Shown here piece by piece: positions 10,828-19,454 of a stretch of 50,437 bases of DNA. Position numbers and translations under genes: made by a program. This DNA is from Acinetobacter lactucae. Its GTDB lineage: Bacteria; Pseudomonadota; Gammaproteobacteria; Pseudomonadales; Moraxellaceae. The stretch lies in the NCBI RefSeq assembly GCF_001605885.1, contig NZ_LRPE01000003.1, forward strand, positions 1 to 50,437. Reading direction: 5' to 3'. The notes under the pieces were generated by a model. That model searched no databases. It worked only from the letters and a program-made list of their open reading frames with translations, and was not told the DNA's origin. The stretch's first letter is position 1. The number at the start of each line of letters is the position of its first letter.

Positions 10828-12393
10828 ATGTTAGATCAAAACATTAAAACTCAATTAAAAGCTTACTTAGAACGTTTAGAAAGTCCAATCGAATTAGTTG
10901 CTGCTTTAGATGAATCAGATAAAGCTGCTCAAATTAAAGAGCTGGTGAGTGAAATCGCTGAGCTTTCTGGCCAAGTCACTGCCCGTTTTGATGGCAACAA
11001 TACACGTCGTCCAAGCTTTGGTGTGGCTAAAGCAGGTGAACAGCCTCGTGTGTTCTTCGCAGGCTTACCAATGGGCCATGAGTTTACATCTTTGATCTTG
11101 GCACTGTTGCAGGTGTCTGGTTATGCACCTAAAGTGTCAAATGAAGTACTCAACCAGATTAAAGGTTTAAACCTCAAAGCAAACTTTGATGTATTTGTAT
11201 CACTTAGCTGTCATAACTGTCCGGACGTGGTACAGGCGCTTAACCTGATTGCGATTTATAACCCGAACACCACGGCAACCATGATTGACGGTTCATTCTT
11301 CCAAGACGAAGTTGAGCAACGCAAAATCATGGCCGTACCGATGGTATTCCAAGACAACGAACACATTGGCCAAGGTCGTATGACCCTTGAAGAGATTGTG
11401 GCAAAACTTGACACGAACTCTGCTGAAAAAGATGCAGCAGCACTCAATGCTAAAGATGCTTTTGATGTATTGGTGATTGGTGGTGGTCCTGCGGGTGCAA
11501 CAGCTGCAATCTATGCTGCACGTAAAGGTATTAACACGGGTATCGTGGCTGAACGCTTTGGTGGTCAGGTCATGGACACCATGGACATTGAAAACTTCAC
11601 TTCTGTGCAAAAGACACAAGGTCCTAAGTTTGCTGCCGAGATGGAAGCCCATGTTCGTGAATATGATGTCGATATTATGAACCTGCAACGTGTCAGCAAA
11701 ATCACGGGTGCCAACCAGACTGCAAATGGCTTGGTTGAAGTTGAACTTGAAAACGGTGCAAAACTTGAATCGAAAACTGTGATCCTTTCAACAGGTGCAC
11801 GTTGGAGAGAAATGAATGTACCGGGTGAGCAAGAATACCGTACCCGTGGTGTTGCGTACTGCCCACACTGTGATGGCCCATTATTCAAAGGCAAACGTGT
11901 TGCCGTGATTGGTGGCGGTAACTCAGGTGTTGAAGCAGCAATTGACCTTGCAGGGATTGTTGAGCATGTAACTCTGGTTGAATTCGATACCAAGCTTCGT
12001 GCAGACCAAGTGTTGCAAAACAAATTGCATAGCTTGCCAAACACAACGGTGATTATGAATGCCTTAAGTACAGAAGTGTTAGGCGATGGTTCACAAGTGA
12101 CTGGTCTTAAATATAAAGACCGTGCGACTGATGAAGAGCATGTGGTCGAGCTTGCAGGGATCTTTGTACAGATTGGTTTACTGCCAAACACTGACTTCTT
12201 GAAAGACAGTGAAGTTGAGTTAACCAACCGTGGCGAGATTATTGTGAATGACCGCAACGAAACCAATGTGCAAGGTGTATTTGCTGCGGGTGACTGTACG
12301 ACTGTACCTTACAAGCAAATCATTATTGCTACAGGTGAAGGCGCTAAAGCATCGCTCTCTGCGTTTGATTACATTATCCGTTCTGGGCAGTAA
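10828..12393 (+). CDS. ahpF: alkyl hydroperoxide reductase subunit F (AhpF)
   Basis: A 521-residue flavoprotein that passes electrons from NADH to AhpC; its length equals the enterobacterial enzyme. In order it has an N-terminal double thioredoxin-like domain with Cys128-x-x-Cys131 (SCHNC), an FAD-binding GxGxxG-type segment [12 protein letters not shown] near 214-225, and a thioredoxin-reductase-like domain with Cys345-x-x-Cys348 (YCPHC) and a second nucleotide-binding motif [11 protein letters not shown] chose the ATG at 10828 (MLDQN) because GGAG at 10814-10817 precedes it and the family starts there; the ATG at 10807 would add seven residues. It ends in a strong terminator. Confidence 0.97.
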   Translation: MLDQNIKTQLKAYLERLESPIELVAALDESDKAAQIKELVSEIAELSGQVTARFDGNNTRRPSFGVAKAGEQPRVFFAGLPMGHEFTSLILALLQVSGYAPKVSNEVLNQIKGLNLKANFDVFVSLSCHNCPDVVQALNLIAIYNPNTTATMIDGSFFQDEVEQRKIMAVPMVFQDNEHIGQGRMTLEEIVAKLDTNSAEKDAAALNAKDAFDVLVIGGGPAGATAAIYAARKGINTGIVAERFGGQVMDTMDIENFTSVQKTQGPKFAAEMEAHVREYDVDIMNLQRVSKITGANQTANGLVEVELENGAKLESKTVILSTGARWREMNVPGEQEYRTRGVAYCPHCDGPLFKGKRVAVIGGGNSGVEAAIDLAGIVEHVTLVEFDTKLRADQVLQNKLHSLPNTTVIMNALSTEVLGDGSQVTGLKYKDRATDEEHVVELAGIFVQIGLLPNTDFLKDSEVELTNRGEIIVNDRNETNVQGVFAAGDCTTVPYKQIIIATGEGAKASLSAFDYIIRSGQ

Positions 12394-12422
12394 AATCGGT
12401 CAAAATCATTATTATTTATTTC

Positions 12423-12454
12423 AAGCCTAGCATTACAAAATGCTAGGCTTTTTT
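12423..12454 (+). terminator. ahpF terminator
   Basis: AAGCCTAGCATT (12423-12434) and AATGCTAGGCTT (12439-12450) form a perfect 12-bp stem with a 4-base loop and a T run. Confidence 0.9.
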
Positions 12455-12567
12455 AATAATAGAGTTACAACTTTTTAACAATTTTCGATCTTTATTAATC
12501 ATTTACTTTATGTTTATATTTTAGACATCCATAATTTTGGATGCCATGAATTAGAAGGAAAAACACA

Positions 12568-12912
12568 ATGAATAAATTACTTGTTGCTTTAGGTCTTGCT
12601 GCGACTGTTGCCCTTGTTGGTTGTAATAAAGATAAAGCTCCAGAAACTGGGGCGACTACAGGTGAACATTTAGAAAACGCAGCACAACAAGCAAGTGCTG
12701 ATATCAAATCTGCTGGTGATAAAGCTGCTGACGATATCGCTACTGCAACTGATAATGCTGCCGAGAAGATTGATGCTGCTGCTGACAACGCTGCTGATGC
12801 AACCGCTGATGCTGCTGCGCAAACTGAAGCGACAGCTCGTAAAGCAACTGCTGATACAGCTCAAGCAGTTGAAAATACCGCTGCTGAAGTGAAAAAAGAC
12901 GCTCAACACTAA
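12568..12912 (+). CDS. small alanine-rich lipoprotein with helical repeats
   Basis: A 114-residue protein with a lipoprotein signal: a hydrophobic core then LVGC, giving lipidated Cys19. The mature part is rich in Ala, Asp, Lys and Glu and reads as repeated 11-residue-like units (for example DNAAEKIDAAADNAADATAD), predicting a long amphipathic helix or coiled coil like LEA or apolipoprotein-type repeats. There are no other cysteines and no catalytic motif. An N at +2 after the Cys is compatible with outer-membrane sorting. The start has GAAGGAAAAA upstream. I do not recognise a named family; an envelope stress role is only a guess. Confidence 0.78.
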   Translation: MNKLLVALGLAATVALVGCNKDKAPETGATTGEHLENAAQQASADIKSAGDKAADDIATATDNAAEKIDAAADNAADATADAAAQTEATARKATADTAQAVENTAAEVKKDAQH

Positions 12913-12930
12913 TCGTCTTTAGTATAAAAA

Positions 12931-12958
12931 AAGCCCCTATTGATTAGGGGCTTTTTTT
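12931..12958. terminator. terminator between lipoprotein and GST genes
   Basis: AAGCCCCTA (12931-12939) pairs with TAGGGGCTT (12945-12953), with an 8-T run on the plus strand and an A run before it, so it serves both convergent genes. Confidence 0.88.
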
Positions 12959-12974
12959 TGGCTATTAAAATCTA

Positions 12975-13586
12975 TTATGAAATTAAGCCTTCATCACGCA
13001 TCGCAATTTGTACAGATTGACGCTCGGCAACTTTATTACGTAATGCAATAATGTGCTTATAAGGTGTTAAATCGTGCTCAATTGAGTTTGACCAATTTGT
13101 TAAAACAAATAGATAAGCATCTGCTGGACCAAAATTATCATTTACCAAATAATCGTAGTCAGATTCAGACAAATAGTTATCGATATATTTTAAAAGACGA
13201 TCAATTTCAGCATAAGCTTTGGTTTTTTCATCAGTTGTTAACGGCGCCCCAAAGAATACTGCATAAGCATCATGTAATTCAGAGTTCAAATACCCCAACC
13301 ACTCCAACACTTTCGCACGGCCCATACCCGATGGTGGAATTAAGTCCTGCTTAGGATCGTGCTGAGCAAGGAAAGGTAAAATCGCAACGTTCTCAGTTAA
13401 CATTAAACCAGGGTTAATTTCTAAAGCTGGTACATATCCCTTTGGATTGATTTCGTAATAATCGGCGCCTTTTTCTGTTTTATGTGTTTTTAAATCTACT
13501 CGTTCTAAGTCAAAATCAACATTAATTTCATTTAAAATAATATGTGCAGCTAAAGAACATGCGCCTGGCGAATAATATAATTTCAT
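12975..13586 (-). CDS. glutathione S-transferase, beta-class type
   Basis: A 203-residue cytosolic GST. The N-terminal thioredoxin-fold domain begins MKLYYSPGACSL, placing Cys10 where beta-class enzymes (Proteus and E. coli GstA) carry their active-site cysteine. The cis-proline loop GYVPAL and the glutathione-binding region LTENVAIL follow. The all-helical C-terminal domain covers about residues 90-200. It conjugates or reduces electrophiles with glutathione; the substrate is unknown. It is not related closely to the second GST gene at 17942, which is of a different class. Confidence 0.88.
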   Translation of the reverse strand: MKLYYSPGACSLAAHIILNEINVDFDLERVDLKTHKTEKGADYYEINPKGYVPALEINPGLMLTENVAILPFLAQHDPKQDLIPPSGMGRAKVLEWLGYLNSELHDAYAVFFGAPLTTDEKTKAYAEIDRLLKYIDNYLSESDYDYLVNDNFGPADAYLFVLTNWSNSIEHDLTPYKHIIALRNKVAERQSVQIAMRDEGLIS

Positions 13587-13736
13587 ATCTGATCCTTGTT
13601 ATCTCATATTAACGTTTTAAATTGCTTCTAGAAAACCTGCAAGGTTTGCCCAATTTCTTAATTGTAAAAAAGCGTAAACTTATAAAATACTTACACCATC
13701 TAATATTCTTGAAAAAGTTATTCCTTGCAAGTTGTC

Positions 13737-13785
13737 TTGCGTGACGATTGTTTAAAATATGATAAAACACATTTGCGTCACGCAA
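13737..13785. repeat. 10-bp inverted repeat upstream of the GST gene
   Basis: TTGCGTGACG (13737-13746) and CGTCACGCAA (13776-13785) are exact inverted copies separated by 29 AT-rich bases, in the gap between the nuclease stop (13794) and the GST start (13586). There is no T run on either side, so it looks more like a pair of operator half-sites or a structured RNA end than an intrinsic terminator. Confidence 0.5.
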
Positions 13786-13793
13786 CTTTTCCG

Positions 13794-16232
13794 TTAATTA
13801 CGCTTAAAAAGCTGGCTAAGCCAATTCATTAATTCAGTTAAGAAATCAAAAATACCGTTTTTCTTATCATCATCAGGATGACTTGAGTCTTTTCCATTTA
13901 AATCTAGATCGACAATTACAGGGTCATGATCTGAAGAACGATAAGCATCTTCACCATAGAACAAAGCCTTTTGCTCATCAGTTTTATATTCTTCATTGTA
14001 GTCTAACGCCGTTGGCTCATCAGCATTGATATGCCATGCAAAGGTTCTTACTACTTTTGGATATAAAGACGCATCCGCAATTGCATGGTCTAGGTTACCT
14101 GCTCCACCATTTCCATTGGAATCACTCGCAACACCAAACACATAGCTATATGCCTGAGTACCCTGTCCTACCTTAGCGTCATTCAGCAAAACTTTGTAGT
14201 TCGCTTTTTCAAATGACAAAATTGGTTCTTCTTTTGCGTAGCTGTTCATATCCCCGACAAGTAAAGCATTTTGTTTAGGCACTTGAGTCGGATTTTTCGC
14301 TAACCACTGCACAATTTGATCAACTGCTTTCACACGAGTCGGGTTCCAGCAGCCTTGACCATCGTTTTGGTCTGCATCAGTAGAGCTAGCATCCACCCCA
14401 CTACAGCTTTTCGATTTCAAATGGTTTGGAATGACGGTAAACGTTTTATTCCCACGAACTGCTTGGAAACTTTGCGCCAATGTTGTTCGGTTCTTGTCGC
14501 CCAAATCAAGCACAACAGGTTTATTCAAAGGTCTAACACGCTTGCTGTTATAAATAATAGCAACTGCGATTGCATCGCCACCTAAACGGTCTAGATTTTC
14601 AGGAACAACGTATTTCCAATCACTACCTAAAGCTTTGGTCAAATGGGCAATTGCACTATTCGGGCCATAACCATTGTTCGCAATTTCCATTAAACCGTAG
14701 ACATCAGCATCAATTGCTTTGAGCGCACTCACGATTTTACGGTGCTGTTTATCAAACTCAGCTTGTGTTGTTGCACCACGTTCTGTTGGAAAACCAGTTG
14801 CACCATTGTCATAGTTCAAAACGTTAAATGAAGCTACACGGATGTGATTGGCATTTTTGGTAAGCACACTTTGACGCGGGTTTGTTTGAGTAATTACTTC
14901 AGGCTGATTACGTCCAAGCACTGGTTGCACACGCCAACTATTAAAACGATACTCTAAAATACCTTCAGCATTTTTAAGTTGATAACCCGAACGTAGCGTA
15001 TTGGTAGCACTAAAATTACTTGGTAACCAAGGTGTACGGTTTTGATTGTTATAGCCGTCGTCAAAAACAATTTTCGACAGTAAGTTTTTCTGAGCTAAAG
15101 CTTTAGCTTCAGGAGATAACGCTGGATATAAATTGGTTGGAATATATAAGCGGCCTAAGCTTAGAGATAGTTCACCATAACGGCCGTAATTGTAGTTCTC
15201 GCTCACCGTTAAAGTCTGAGGTAATTTGACCAACATACCTTGATAACGCTGCGGAGAATTAATTGAACCACCCTTTAAACTAGCAAACGGAAGTTCAAGG
15301 CTAATCGGCTGAACCTGATTTGCCATATTGCTATTACAGGTTTGAATATCTTGTTGTAATTGATCTAATTGCAACTGGTTTTGATAAGACGTTAAACGAC
15401 CACGCAAAATAACTTCATCGCCAACTTGCCCACCTTTTACCACACTACTATTTGGAATATATACAAAAATAGCATTACTGACATTTGCACGTGCTTTGGT
15501 GTCAGGTGTCTGAACATAAAAACCTGAGAAACCATTGGCATAACGATAGTCAGCAGTAATCACCCCACGCACGGTATAGCTCTGGTTTTGTGCTGCGGTT
15601 GATAAATCAGCAATTGGTGTATCGGAGCTTGAACAACTTACTGTTTCAACAGGAGGCTGTGTTGTTGAGCCAGATAAATTTGAAAAGTCATTTCGGTTTG
15701 TCCAAGCCGACCATGAACGGTCCAAATCAAATGCTGCAGTTGCATCAATACTTAAAGCTGGGTTCTCTGTTTCAATACGCTTAAAACTATTCCCCAAGCT
15801 TGAAACGGCTGTTCCCCATCCCGCTGCTGGGCGTTCACCAATACGCCCAAAACGGTCTACAGGTGTGCCTTTGTACACCAGCACAACGGCATCATCACCA
15901 TTAAAAGATAATGCAGCGACCTGATTTACTTTACTACCAAGTTCAGCCTGCAACTCAGAACGACCTACTAAAAACTTCTGCTTACTGGTTAACGTTCCTT
16001 GTAAACGGAAAGTCGCTGTTTTTGCTGTACCGCCATTATTAAATTGTTGAATTTCATAGTCGGCTAAATTAACTGTAGTCCCATCTGGATTATAAATTTC
16101 CAAACCTTTGCGGTTACTACTGCCGTCAACATATTGACTAAACATGAGCTGTGCTTGTGCCCAAGGACTATATGTAAAAGCACCAAGTGCCCCTAATAGC
16201 ACAGAAAGTGTGCGTAATTGAAAAGTTTTCAT
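13794..16232 (-). CDS. ExeM/NucH-type secreted endonuclease
   Basis: An 812-residue exported protein with a signal peptide (residues 1-27, ending AQA). A lamin-tail domain follows at about 30-140 (GLEIYNPDGTTVNLADYEI), then an OB-fold-like segment around 195-300, then an endonuclease/exonuclease/phosphatase domain at about 465-785. In the last, VASFNVLNYD, MEIANNGYG, the catalytic GDMNSY and SSDHDPVIVDL are all present. This order is that of the ExeM/NucH family of extracellular DNases, which act on environmental DNA or biofilm. The C-terminus ends in a charged stretch and then an amphipathic or hydrophobic segment with basic end (LFKRN), which may hold it at the membrane. Monocistronic; divergent from trmB. 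Confidence 0.88.
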   Translation of the reverse strand: MKTFQLRTLSVLLGALGAFTYSPWAQAQLMFSQYVDGSSNRKGLEIYNPDGTTVNLADYEIQQFNNGGTAKTATFRLQGTLTSKQKFLVGRSELQAELGSKVNQVAALSFNGDDAVVLVYKGTPVDRFGRIGERPAAGWGTAVSSLGNSFKRIETENPALSIDATAAFDLDRSWSAWTNRNDFSNLSGSTTQPPVETVSCSSSDTPIADLSTAAQNQSYTVRGVITADYRYANGFSGFYVQTPDTKARANVSNAIFVYIPNSSVVKGGQVGDEVILRGRLTSYQNQLQLDQLQQDIQTCNSNMANQVQPISLELPFASLKGGSINSPQRYQGMLVKLPQTLTVSENYNYGRYGELSLSLGRLYIPTNLYPALSPEAKALAQKNLLSKIVFDDGYNNQNRTPWLPSNFSATNTLRSGYQLKNAEGILEYRFNSWRVQPVLGRNQPEVITQTNPRQSVLTKNANHIRVASFNVLNYDNGATGFPTERGATTQAEFDKQHRKIVSALKAIDADVYGLMEIANNGYGPNSAIAHLTKALGSDWKYVVPENLDRLGGDAIAVAIIYNSKRVRPLNKPVVLDLGDKNRTTLAQSFQAVRGNKTFTVIPNHLKSKSCSGVDASSTDADQNDGQGCWNPTRVKAVDQIVQWLAKNPTQVPKQNALLVGDMNSYAKEEPILSFEKANYKVLLNDAKVGQGTQAYSYVFGVASDSNGNGGAGNLDHAIADASLYPKVVRTFAWHINADEPTALDYNEEYKTDEQKALFYGEDAYRSSDHDPVIVDLDLNGKDSSHPDDDKKNGIFDFLTELMNWLSQLFKRN

Positions 16233-16377
16233 GAGTAAATATGTTCATTTGAAATTTATATAGATTCTTAGATTAAATATTCAACATGACATCTACATGA
16301 AGAAAAACACCGAAACATTTGACTTGACCACATGAAGACTTAAAATACCGCATTTGAATTTCAATATTGCCAAGGTT

Positions 16378-17094
16378 ATGTCGATCGATCAGTTAGAAAC
16401 GCAAATTGCAGACTTAGACAATTTGCCTGAACACCGTGAAATTGTGACGTTTATGCGTCGTTCAGCACCACTTAATACGTCTCAACGCACGGCATTAGAA
16501 CAACATCGCGATTTAATTTTGGAATATCCTGTTGGTGACTTACGCCAGCACTTCGAACATCCAGAACGTCCTTTAACAGTTGAAATCGGTTTTGGTATGG
16601 GTCGTTCTTTAGTGCTTATGGCAAAAGCCAACCCTGAACGCAACTATGTGGGTATTGAAGTTCACGTACCTGGTATTGCTCAGTGTCTTTATGAAGCAGG
16701 TATGGCGGAACTTAAAAACTTGCGTGTACTTGATGCAGACGCAATTCAGGTTTTACGTGAAATGCCAGACAACAGCATTAACTGCGTACAACTTTACTTC
16801 CCCGACCCTTGGCAAAAGAAACGTCATTTCAAACGCCGTTTTGTTATTCATGAGCGTATGCAACTGGTTGAACAGAAACTTGAGCTTGGTGGTACATTCC
16901 ACGCAGCAACAGACTGGGAACCGTATGCTGAATGGATGCTTGATATTTTAGATAATCGTCCAGATCTTGAAAACTTGGCAGGTAAAGGCAACAGCTATCC
17001 ACGTCCAGACTGGCGTCCAGTGACTAAGTTCGAACGCCGTGGTATTGAATCAGGTCATAAAATTAATGACTTTATCTTTAAAAAGATTAAGTAA
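16378..17094 (+). CDS. trmB: tRNA (guanine-N7-)-methyltransferase TrmB
   Basis: A 238-residue SAM-dependent enzyme that makes m7G at position 46 of the tRNA variable loop. The SAM motif VEIGFGMGRSL and the family signature FPDPWQKKRHFKRR are clear, as is the C-terminal TKFERRG segment. I use the ATG at 16378 (MSIDQL); an upstream TTG at 16354 is possible, but neither has a well-placed Shine-Dalgarno sequence. It is monocistronic with its own terminator. Confidence 0.94.
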   Translation: MSIDQLETQIADLDNLPEHREIVTFMRRSAPLNTSQRTALEQHRDLILEYPVGDLRQHFEHPERPLTVEIGFGMGRSLVLMAKANPERNYVGIEVHVPGIAQCLYEAGMAELKNLRVLDADAIQVLREMPDNSINCVQLYFPDPWQKKRHFKRRFVIHERMQLVEQKLELGGTFHAATDWEPYAEWMLDILDNRPDLENLAGKGNSYPRPDWRPVTKFERRGIESGHKINDFIFKKIK

Positions 17095-17100
17095 ATAATA

Positions 17101-17131
17101 AAAAAGGCTTAGTAATAAACTAGGCCTTTTT
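17101..17131 (+). terminator. trmB terminator
   Basis: A 13-bp stem with one G-T pair, 17101-17113 with 17119-17131, ends in a T run 6 bases after the trmB stop. Confidence 0.85.
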
Positions 17132-17265
17132 ATTTTAAAAATAATACGGTAAATAAGCGAAATTAAAAATTAGCAAGGCCTAAAGATTTAAATTAAAATA
17201 ACCTTTGAATTATTAATTATATAAATATAATAATAACCCCCATTTTAACTAGATAGAAAATAACA

Positions 17266-17640
17266 ATGAAGCTTCCCGCATTTCTAATTAGTGTAATTGT
17301 ATCAAGTGGCTGCTTTGCCTCAACTCAAGATGGCTTTGAACTTAAATATTACAAGTTAATGGAGCGATATGTTCAAACACAATCGGATAGAAATCAAGTC
17401 ATTTCCACAGAGGCAAAAACTGAGCAAGAAGATCTAGTTAGGTCTAATAAACTCAAAGCTCTAGATTGCAAAGGATGGAAAGAAAATATTGAACTTTTTG
17501 ACTTTATTTTAAGTAGATTTAAAGAATATGAATCAGCCTCAGAAGAAGTTCGAACAATGGGATATACTAAAGAAAATCTACAAGAGGATTCTGAATGGCT
17601 GCGTGAGCAATTAGATAAGCCAGAGAACCAATGTAAATAA
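17266..17640 (+). CDS. small exported protein of unknown function
   Basis: A 124-residue protein with a short N-terminal signal (MKLPAFLISVIVSSGCFAS). Cleavage after FA by signal peptidase I is plausible; Cys16 in SSGC is a poor lipobox. The mature part is charged and helical, with two cysteines (in LDCKGW and the penultimate NQC) that could form a disulfide in the periplasm. I do not recognise a family. Codon use is more AT-rich than in the housekeeping neighbours. It has its own terminator. Confidence 0.65.
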   Translation: MKLPAFLISVIVSSGCFASTQDGFELKYYKLMERYVQTQSDRNQVISTEAKTEQEDLVRSNKLKALDCKGWKENIELFDFILSRFKEYESASEEVRTMGYTKENLQEDSEWLREQLDKPENQCK

Positions 17641-17941
17641 ACCAAAATTCAAAGAACCGCCGAAATGAAGTGCGGTTTTTTATTACGTGCTAAAAGCGGA
17701 TCCAGACAACTTAACAAGAGGATACCCATTTTGTTTTCAAGTACCAATACCCCCTTTTGAGGTATATTTTATCTTCCTTTATTTCCCCCCTAAAATAAGA
17801 AGCTCTCAAGCAATATAATTTTCTTTAAATATCACTTTAGCTATTCTCTAGACTTATTAATATTCATAAATCATGTTAAAAATATAAAAATGAACACTTC
17901 ACTAACTAATTACTTAAACTCACGAAAAGTCAGAAAACACT
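17641..17941. other. intergenic region before gstB, with terminator at 17655-17682
   Basis: AACCGC (17655-17660) and GCGGTT (17672-17677) with a T run form the terminator of the preceding gene. The remaining 260 bases are AT-rich and have no reading frame or RNA gene that I can support. They presumably contain the gstB promoter. Confidence 0.6.
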
Positions 17942-18568
17942 ATGTTAAAAATTTTAGGACGCGATAACTCCATTAATGTACGCAAAGTCTTATGGCTGTG
18001 TGAAGAACTCAATCTTGAATATGAAAGAGAAGATTGGGGACGAGGCTTTCGCTCTGCTCAATCACCTGAATATTTACGATTAAATCCAAATGGTCAAATT
18101 CCTGTTGTTTTAGATGGCGATTTAGTCCTTTGGCAGTCCAACAGTATTATCCGTTATTTGGCAAATGCTTACGATAAAGAACATCAGCTTTACCCTACTC
18201 AAGCGAAAGAAAGATTCTTTGTTGACCAGTGGATTGATTGGCAAGCCATCGAGCTGAATAACAGCTGGACTTATACAATTATGTCTCTATTGAGACATTC
18301 TCCAGATCATCAAGATCCAAACTTATTACAACAAGGTATTGATGACTGGAATCATCATATGCAGATTCTCGATCAACAACTTGAAAAAACTCACGCCTAT
18401 GTTGCAGGTACTGAGTTTACTCTAGCCGATATTCCAATTGGTCTGTCTGTACAACGCTGGAAGGCCACTCCTTTTGACCATCCAACGCTTAAGCATGTCG
18501 ACCAATATTTTGAACTTTTAAATCAACGTGCGGGTTTCTTAAAATGGGGAAATAACGGCGAACCTTAA
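17942..18568 (+). CDS. glutathione S-transferase, GstB-like
   Basis: A 208-residue GST, the same length as E. coli GstB, sharing the N-terminal pattern LGRDNSINVRKVLW, the loop NPNGQIPVV and the glutathione-site segment LWQSNSIIRYLA. The active-site position is a serine (Ser10) or asparagine, not the cysteine of the other GST in the window. GstB acts on bromoacetate in E. coli; the substrate here is unknown. The start lacks a good Shine-Dalgarno sequence. It ends 13 bases before the stop of the convergent DUF2520 gene with no clear terminator between. Confidence 0.85.
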   Translation: MLKILGRDNSINVRKVLWLCEELNLEYEREDWGRGFRSAQSPEYLRLNPNGQIPVVLDGDLVLWQSNSIIRYLANAYDKEHQLYPTQAKERFFVDQWIDWQAIELNNSWTYTIMSLLRHSPDHQDPNLLQQGIDDWNHHMQILDQQLEKTHAYVAGTEFTLADIPIGLSVQRWKATPFDHPTLKHVDQYFELLNQRAGFLKWGNNGEP

Positions 18569-18581
18569 TTTTGAATAAGCC

Positions 18582-19361
18582 TTAGTCCGAGTGATGGCGC
18601 TTCACGATGCCATCACTCAAAAGTTGATAAACCTGTTTTAAATCATCCCGCTCTGCTTGAGCCAATAAGCCTTGATGCATTGCCAAAATATTTTGATCAC
18701 CACGCATTGCAGGCCCTGTTTGCATTTGCTTTGGATCATTTTCAGTGGCTTTTTTTGCTGTTTCCACAATTAAAGGATAGAGCAAGCTAAAGTCGACTTG
18801 CTCTTTATCTACAACCTGCTTTGCCATATCAAAACAATAGTTACTAAAGTTACAAGCAAACACAGCTGCTAAATGTAAAGTTAAACGCTGTTTTGAGGTA
18901 TATTGATACACTCGCTTACTTAGGCTATTTGCTAAGTCTAAAAGTAGTTCTTGATCAGTATCTGTTACCGCTTCGACAAATAATGGTGTTGCGTGCCAAT
19001 CAACTTCTCGCTCAAGGCTAAATGTTTGTAATGGATAAAATACCCCTGCTTTTTTGTGCACATGACTGATGACTTCAATATCTGTGCTACCAGAGGTATG
19101 AACCATGAGTGTTTCAGGAAACAATTCATGAATCTGCTTTGCAAGCTCTGCAATCGCACTATCTGAAACCGCTAAAATGATAAGATCGGTCGGTTGAAAT
19201 TCGCGAAGAGACTGACATGCTTTTGCCTGAAATTGCTCTGCAAACTTTTGGGTTTTCTCAAAATCACGTGCATACACTTGTACGATGTGATGACCTTGGC
19301 CCAATAAAGCCTTTGCCAAATGAAAGGCAACTCGCCCACTTCCCACCAAACTGATTTTCAT
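18582..19361 (-). CDS. Rossmann-like / DUF2520 protein (putative NADP-binding oxidoreductase)
   Basis: A 259-residue protein with an N-terminal Rossmann fold beginning ISLVGSGRVAFHLAKAL (GxGxxxxHLA, like ProC or F420-dependent reductases) and a C-terminal helical DUF2520 domain from about residue 130, including the HLAAVFACNFSNY segment. The family resembles ketopantoate or pyrroline-carboxylate reductases, but its reaction is not known. It is oriented leftward, directly after the terminator of the OmpA-like gene. Confidence 0.85.
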   Translation of the reverse strand: MKISLVGSGRVAFHLAKALLGQGHHIVQVYARDFEKTQKFAEQFQAKACQSLREFQPTDLIILAVSDSAIAELAKQIHELFPETLMVHTSGSTDIEVISHVHKKAGVFYPLQTFSLEREVDWHATPLFVEAVTDTDQELLLDLANSLSKRVYQYTSKQRLTLHLAAVFACNFSNYCFDMAKQVVDKEQVDFSLLYPLIVETAKKATENDPKQMQTGPAMRGDQNILAMHQGLLAQAERDDLKQVYQLLSDGIVKRHHSD

Positions 19362-19387
19362 ATCAATCCAACACTATTTGTTTCAAC

Positions 19388-19418
19388 AAAAAAGCTTCTC
19401 AAAATGAGAAGCTTTTTT
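19388..19418 (-). terminator. terminator of the DUF937-OmpA gene
   Basis: AAAAAAGCTTCTCA (19388-19401) pairs perfectly with TGAGAAGCTTTTTT (19405-19418) over a 3-base loop. It lies 37 bases past the leftward OmpA-like gene and 27 bases before the DUF2520 start, so the latter needs read-through or a very short promoter region. Confidence 0.88.
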
Positions 19419-19454
19419 CAAATTAAAATAACTAATTTTTAATTCATCAGAGCA

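Noticed and set aside
11565..12266. A 233-codon open frame antisense to ahpF
   Set aside because: It is a mirror of the ahpF codon bias, with Ser/Pro/Thr-rich meaningless protein and no ribosome-binding site.
12670..12909. Antisense open frame over the alanine-rich lipoprotein
   Set aside because: It is the reverse reading of GCT/GAT-rich repeats and has no independent support.
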